Shown here one piece after another: positions 23,977-25,251 of a stretch of DNA of 25,251 nt. The stretch's first letter is position 1. Each line of letters opens with the position of its first letter. The position numbers and the translations under genes were made by a program. Under the pieces are notes generated by a model, which was not told the DNA's origin, did no database searches, and saw nothing but the letters and a program-made list of their open reading frames with translations. Origin of the DNA: Cellvibrionales bacterium UBA1963 (GTDB lineage: Bacteria > Pseudomonadota > Gammaproteobacteria > Pseudomonadales > UBA7434); assembly GCA_002336035.1 (NCBI GenBank), contig DDED01000147.1, forward strand, positions 1 through 25,251, in the 5' to 3' direction.

Positions 23977-25251
23977 ATCTCGCTTTTAGCTCTCGTTGAA
24001 ATTAATACTATGAGTCCAAAGCAGATAATAATAAACACTGGCGGTAGCATTGGTACATTGATGACGCTTGAATCATACAACTTTACCTCGGGATCGCCAA
24101 ACAGGTTAAACCCAACTTGATTTTGCCAATACCAACATCGACCGTATAAATCAGCGTCTTTTCGAACACCCATTAAGGCATCTCCCACCGAGTCACCGCT
24201 AGCAACGCGTTGATTAAAATCATACCCCATACCTGCGTTACCTGAATGATGTGCAGCACTAGAAAGATCAACCGGTGAGCCAGGACCATGACTAATAGCT
24301 GTTGCACCGACAGTGGCAATAGCACCGTTCACTAATAGGCTATAACTTAAATTATTAGTGTTAGTGACTTGCGAATTTAAGCATGAAGCCTGAAAAGTAA
24401 TAAAGGGTTTACTGTCGTCTAACGTTGCTGCTATTGACGTATTAATGACTGCAGCTGCACCTGAACCACCACCGTGGGTTAACCATGTTACAAGGCCAGG
24501 GGTATTTGTTTGCAATGTAGTTTGAACGTTAGGAATCGAACATTGATCATACGTTGGGGCTGAGCTTAATAATGGACTACAATTGCCTGCTAAAGTACAG
24601 CTAGCTGAGTCATAAATTCGATCAACTGCTGTGATTCCTTGCGGCGCAAACACATCATTAGTTAATGCCTCGCCATAAAATAATCGGTTTGCACCCTCGG
24701 TTGCAATAAGGGCTGAAAAACGCCAGTCAATCGATGCCAACGAAGCGTTTTGATAATTGATAATCTTCGTTAAGATATGGTCAAGCTTATTAATGCCATC
24801 AGCTAATAACACGGGCTCATTATTCGAACCGTATGTCGGTATTCGACCAACAGACAAGTCATAATCAAGTTCAATGCCTCCAGCTCCGAAATCACCCGTA
24901 CTTGAACCCACCGCTGTTGCCTCACCAAATTCACCGTACTGACCATCGTTATCAAGATCCCAGTTCCCATCAAGTTCAGCATAATAAAAATCTGAAGGAA
25001 CTTGAGATTGAGAAAAATTACAACTGGTTGACCCAAAAACAGGCGTTTGACCCACAGCGCCTGTCGTGCGTGGGTAAGTGCGTTTCATGGGGACAGGTCC
25101 AGTGTGCACGCGAGGATCACCAATAATTAGTAAGTAGCGAAGATTATACTGAGCCTTAGCTTGCTGGAGAAAATTGCGCAACGCTTCAGCAGCTGCATCA
25201 CCGGTTAAACCTCCTGTACCCCAGTCATTTTCATCAAATACATATGTATTG
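23967..25251 (-). CDS. Gingipain-type (C25) cysteine peptidase, C-terminal part, with anchor/sorting tail
   Basis: The frame is open to the window edge. The first start-like codon (TTG, 25179-25181) lies inside it, so the N-terminus is missing; about 427 residues are visible. Family C25 features appear in order: YNLRYLLIIGD; SDFYYAELDGNWDLDNDG with an Asp-rich calcium-loop look; DYDLSVGRIP; catalytic His in VTWLTHGGGSG (codon 24474-24476); and catalytic Cys in FITFQASCLNSQ (codon 24381-24383). After GFNLFGDPEVKLY comes a C-terminal tail of VPMLPP, about 18 hydrophobic residues and a basic end (TRAKSEIKK). This is the three-part layout of membrane-anchor or sorting signals. The product is probably exported. 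The stop is TAA, convergent with lldD. Confidence 0.85.
   Translation of the reverse strand, partial: NTYVFDENDWGTGGLTGDAAAEALRNFLQQAKAQYNLRYLLIIGDPRVHTGPVPMKRTYPRTTGAVGQTPVFGSTSCNFSQSQVPSDFYYAELDGNWDLDNDGQYGEFGEATAVGSSTGDFGAGGIELDYDLSVGRIPTYGSNNEPVLLADGINKLDHILTKIINYQNASLASIDWRFSALIATEGANRLFYGEALTNDVFAPQGITAVDRIYDSASCTLAGNCSPLLSSAPTYDQCSIPNVQTTLQTNTPGLVTWLTHGGGSGAAAVINTSIAATLDDSKPFITFQASCLNSQVTNTNNLSYSLLVNGAIATVGATAISHGPGSPVDLSSAAHHSGNAGMGYDFNQRVASGDSVGDALMGVRKDADLYGRCWYWQNQVGFNLFGDPEVKLYDSSVINVPMLPPVFIIICFGLIVLISTRAKSEIKK

Noticed and set aside
1..25251. CRISPR array, tRNA/rRNA, insertion sequence, phage or toxin-antitoxin genes
   Set aside because: No spaced direct repeats, clover-leaf genes, transposase or integrase motifs, or small paired toxin genes were seen by eye; nearly all sequence is covered by recognisable core-type genes.

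Overview
The window looks like ordinary chromosomal DNA from a free-living, probably marine or aquatic gammaproteobacterium with moderate to low GC. Two gene neighbourhoods point there: gloB / SAM-methyltransferase-rnhA-dnaQ, and tesA divergent from the ybbA-ybbP transporter. An LpxL-type acyltransferase, YgiQ, a YfcG-like thiol transferase and BioA fit the same assignment. I see no rRNA, tRNA, insertion sequence, prophage, integrase or CRISPR array. The genus cannot be fixed from the sequence.

Layout. 1-831 (+) is the 3' part of an LpxL/HtrB-type lipid A acyltransferase gene. 852-2936 (-) is methyltransferase-rnhA-dnaQ, with a good sigma70-like promoter at 3065-3093. gloB (3122-3925, +) diverges from it. 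3995-11144 (+) is a five-gene peptide scavenging operon: an M3-family zinc oligopeptidase lipoprotein, a lipoprotein peptide-binding protein (OppA type), two permeases (OppB, OppC) and one fused double-ATPase (OppD+OppF). A 342-base gap with several inverted and direct repeats leads to an AraC-family regulator (11487-12575, +). Then come, all on -, a YfcG-like GST (12602-13342), the radical SAM protein YgiQ (13442-15625), an SRPBCC protein (15793-16239), and the YbbP/YbbA ABC exporter (16305-19669). tesA (19760-20473, +) diverges from ybbA. 20637-23930 (+) is a tight cluster of bioA, a voltage-gated-type K+ channel with a C-terminal zinc ribbon, and an FMN-dependent L-lactate dehydrogenase/alpha-hydroxy-acid oxidase. 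The right edge holds the C-terminal part of a gingipain-type (C25) cysteine peptidase on - (23967-25251), with a C-terminal membrane anchor or sorting tail.

How the genes fit together. The best-defined functional unit is 3995-11144: an envelope-anchored oligopeptidase would trim peptides beside a lipoprotein-based peptide importer. The C25 peptidase at the far end also suggests protein use, but it is a separate unit. The other genes are housekeeping: replication fidelity and R-loop removal, methylglyoxal detoxification, thiol redox, biotin synthesis and lipid chemistry. I found no convincing undescribed system. The points worth checking are the lipoprotein M3-Opp operon, the repeat cluster before the AraC gene, the C25 tail, the in-frame 21-bp tandem repeat in the methyltransferase, and tandem stem-loops before ygiQ.
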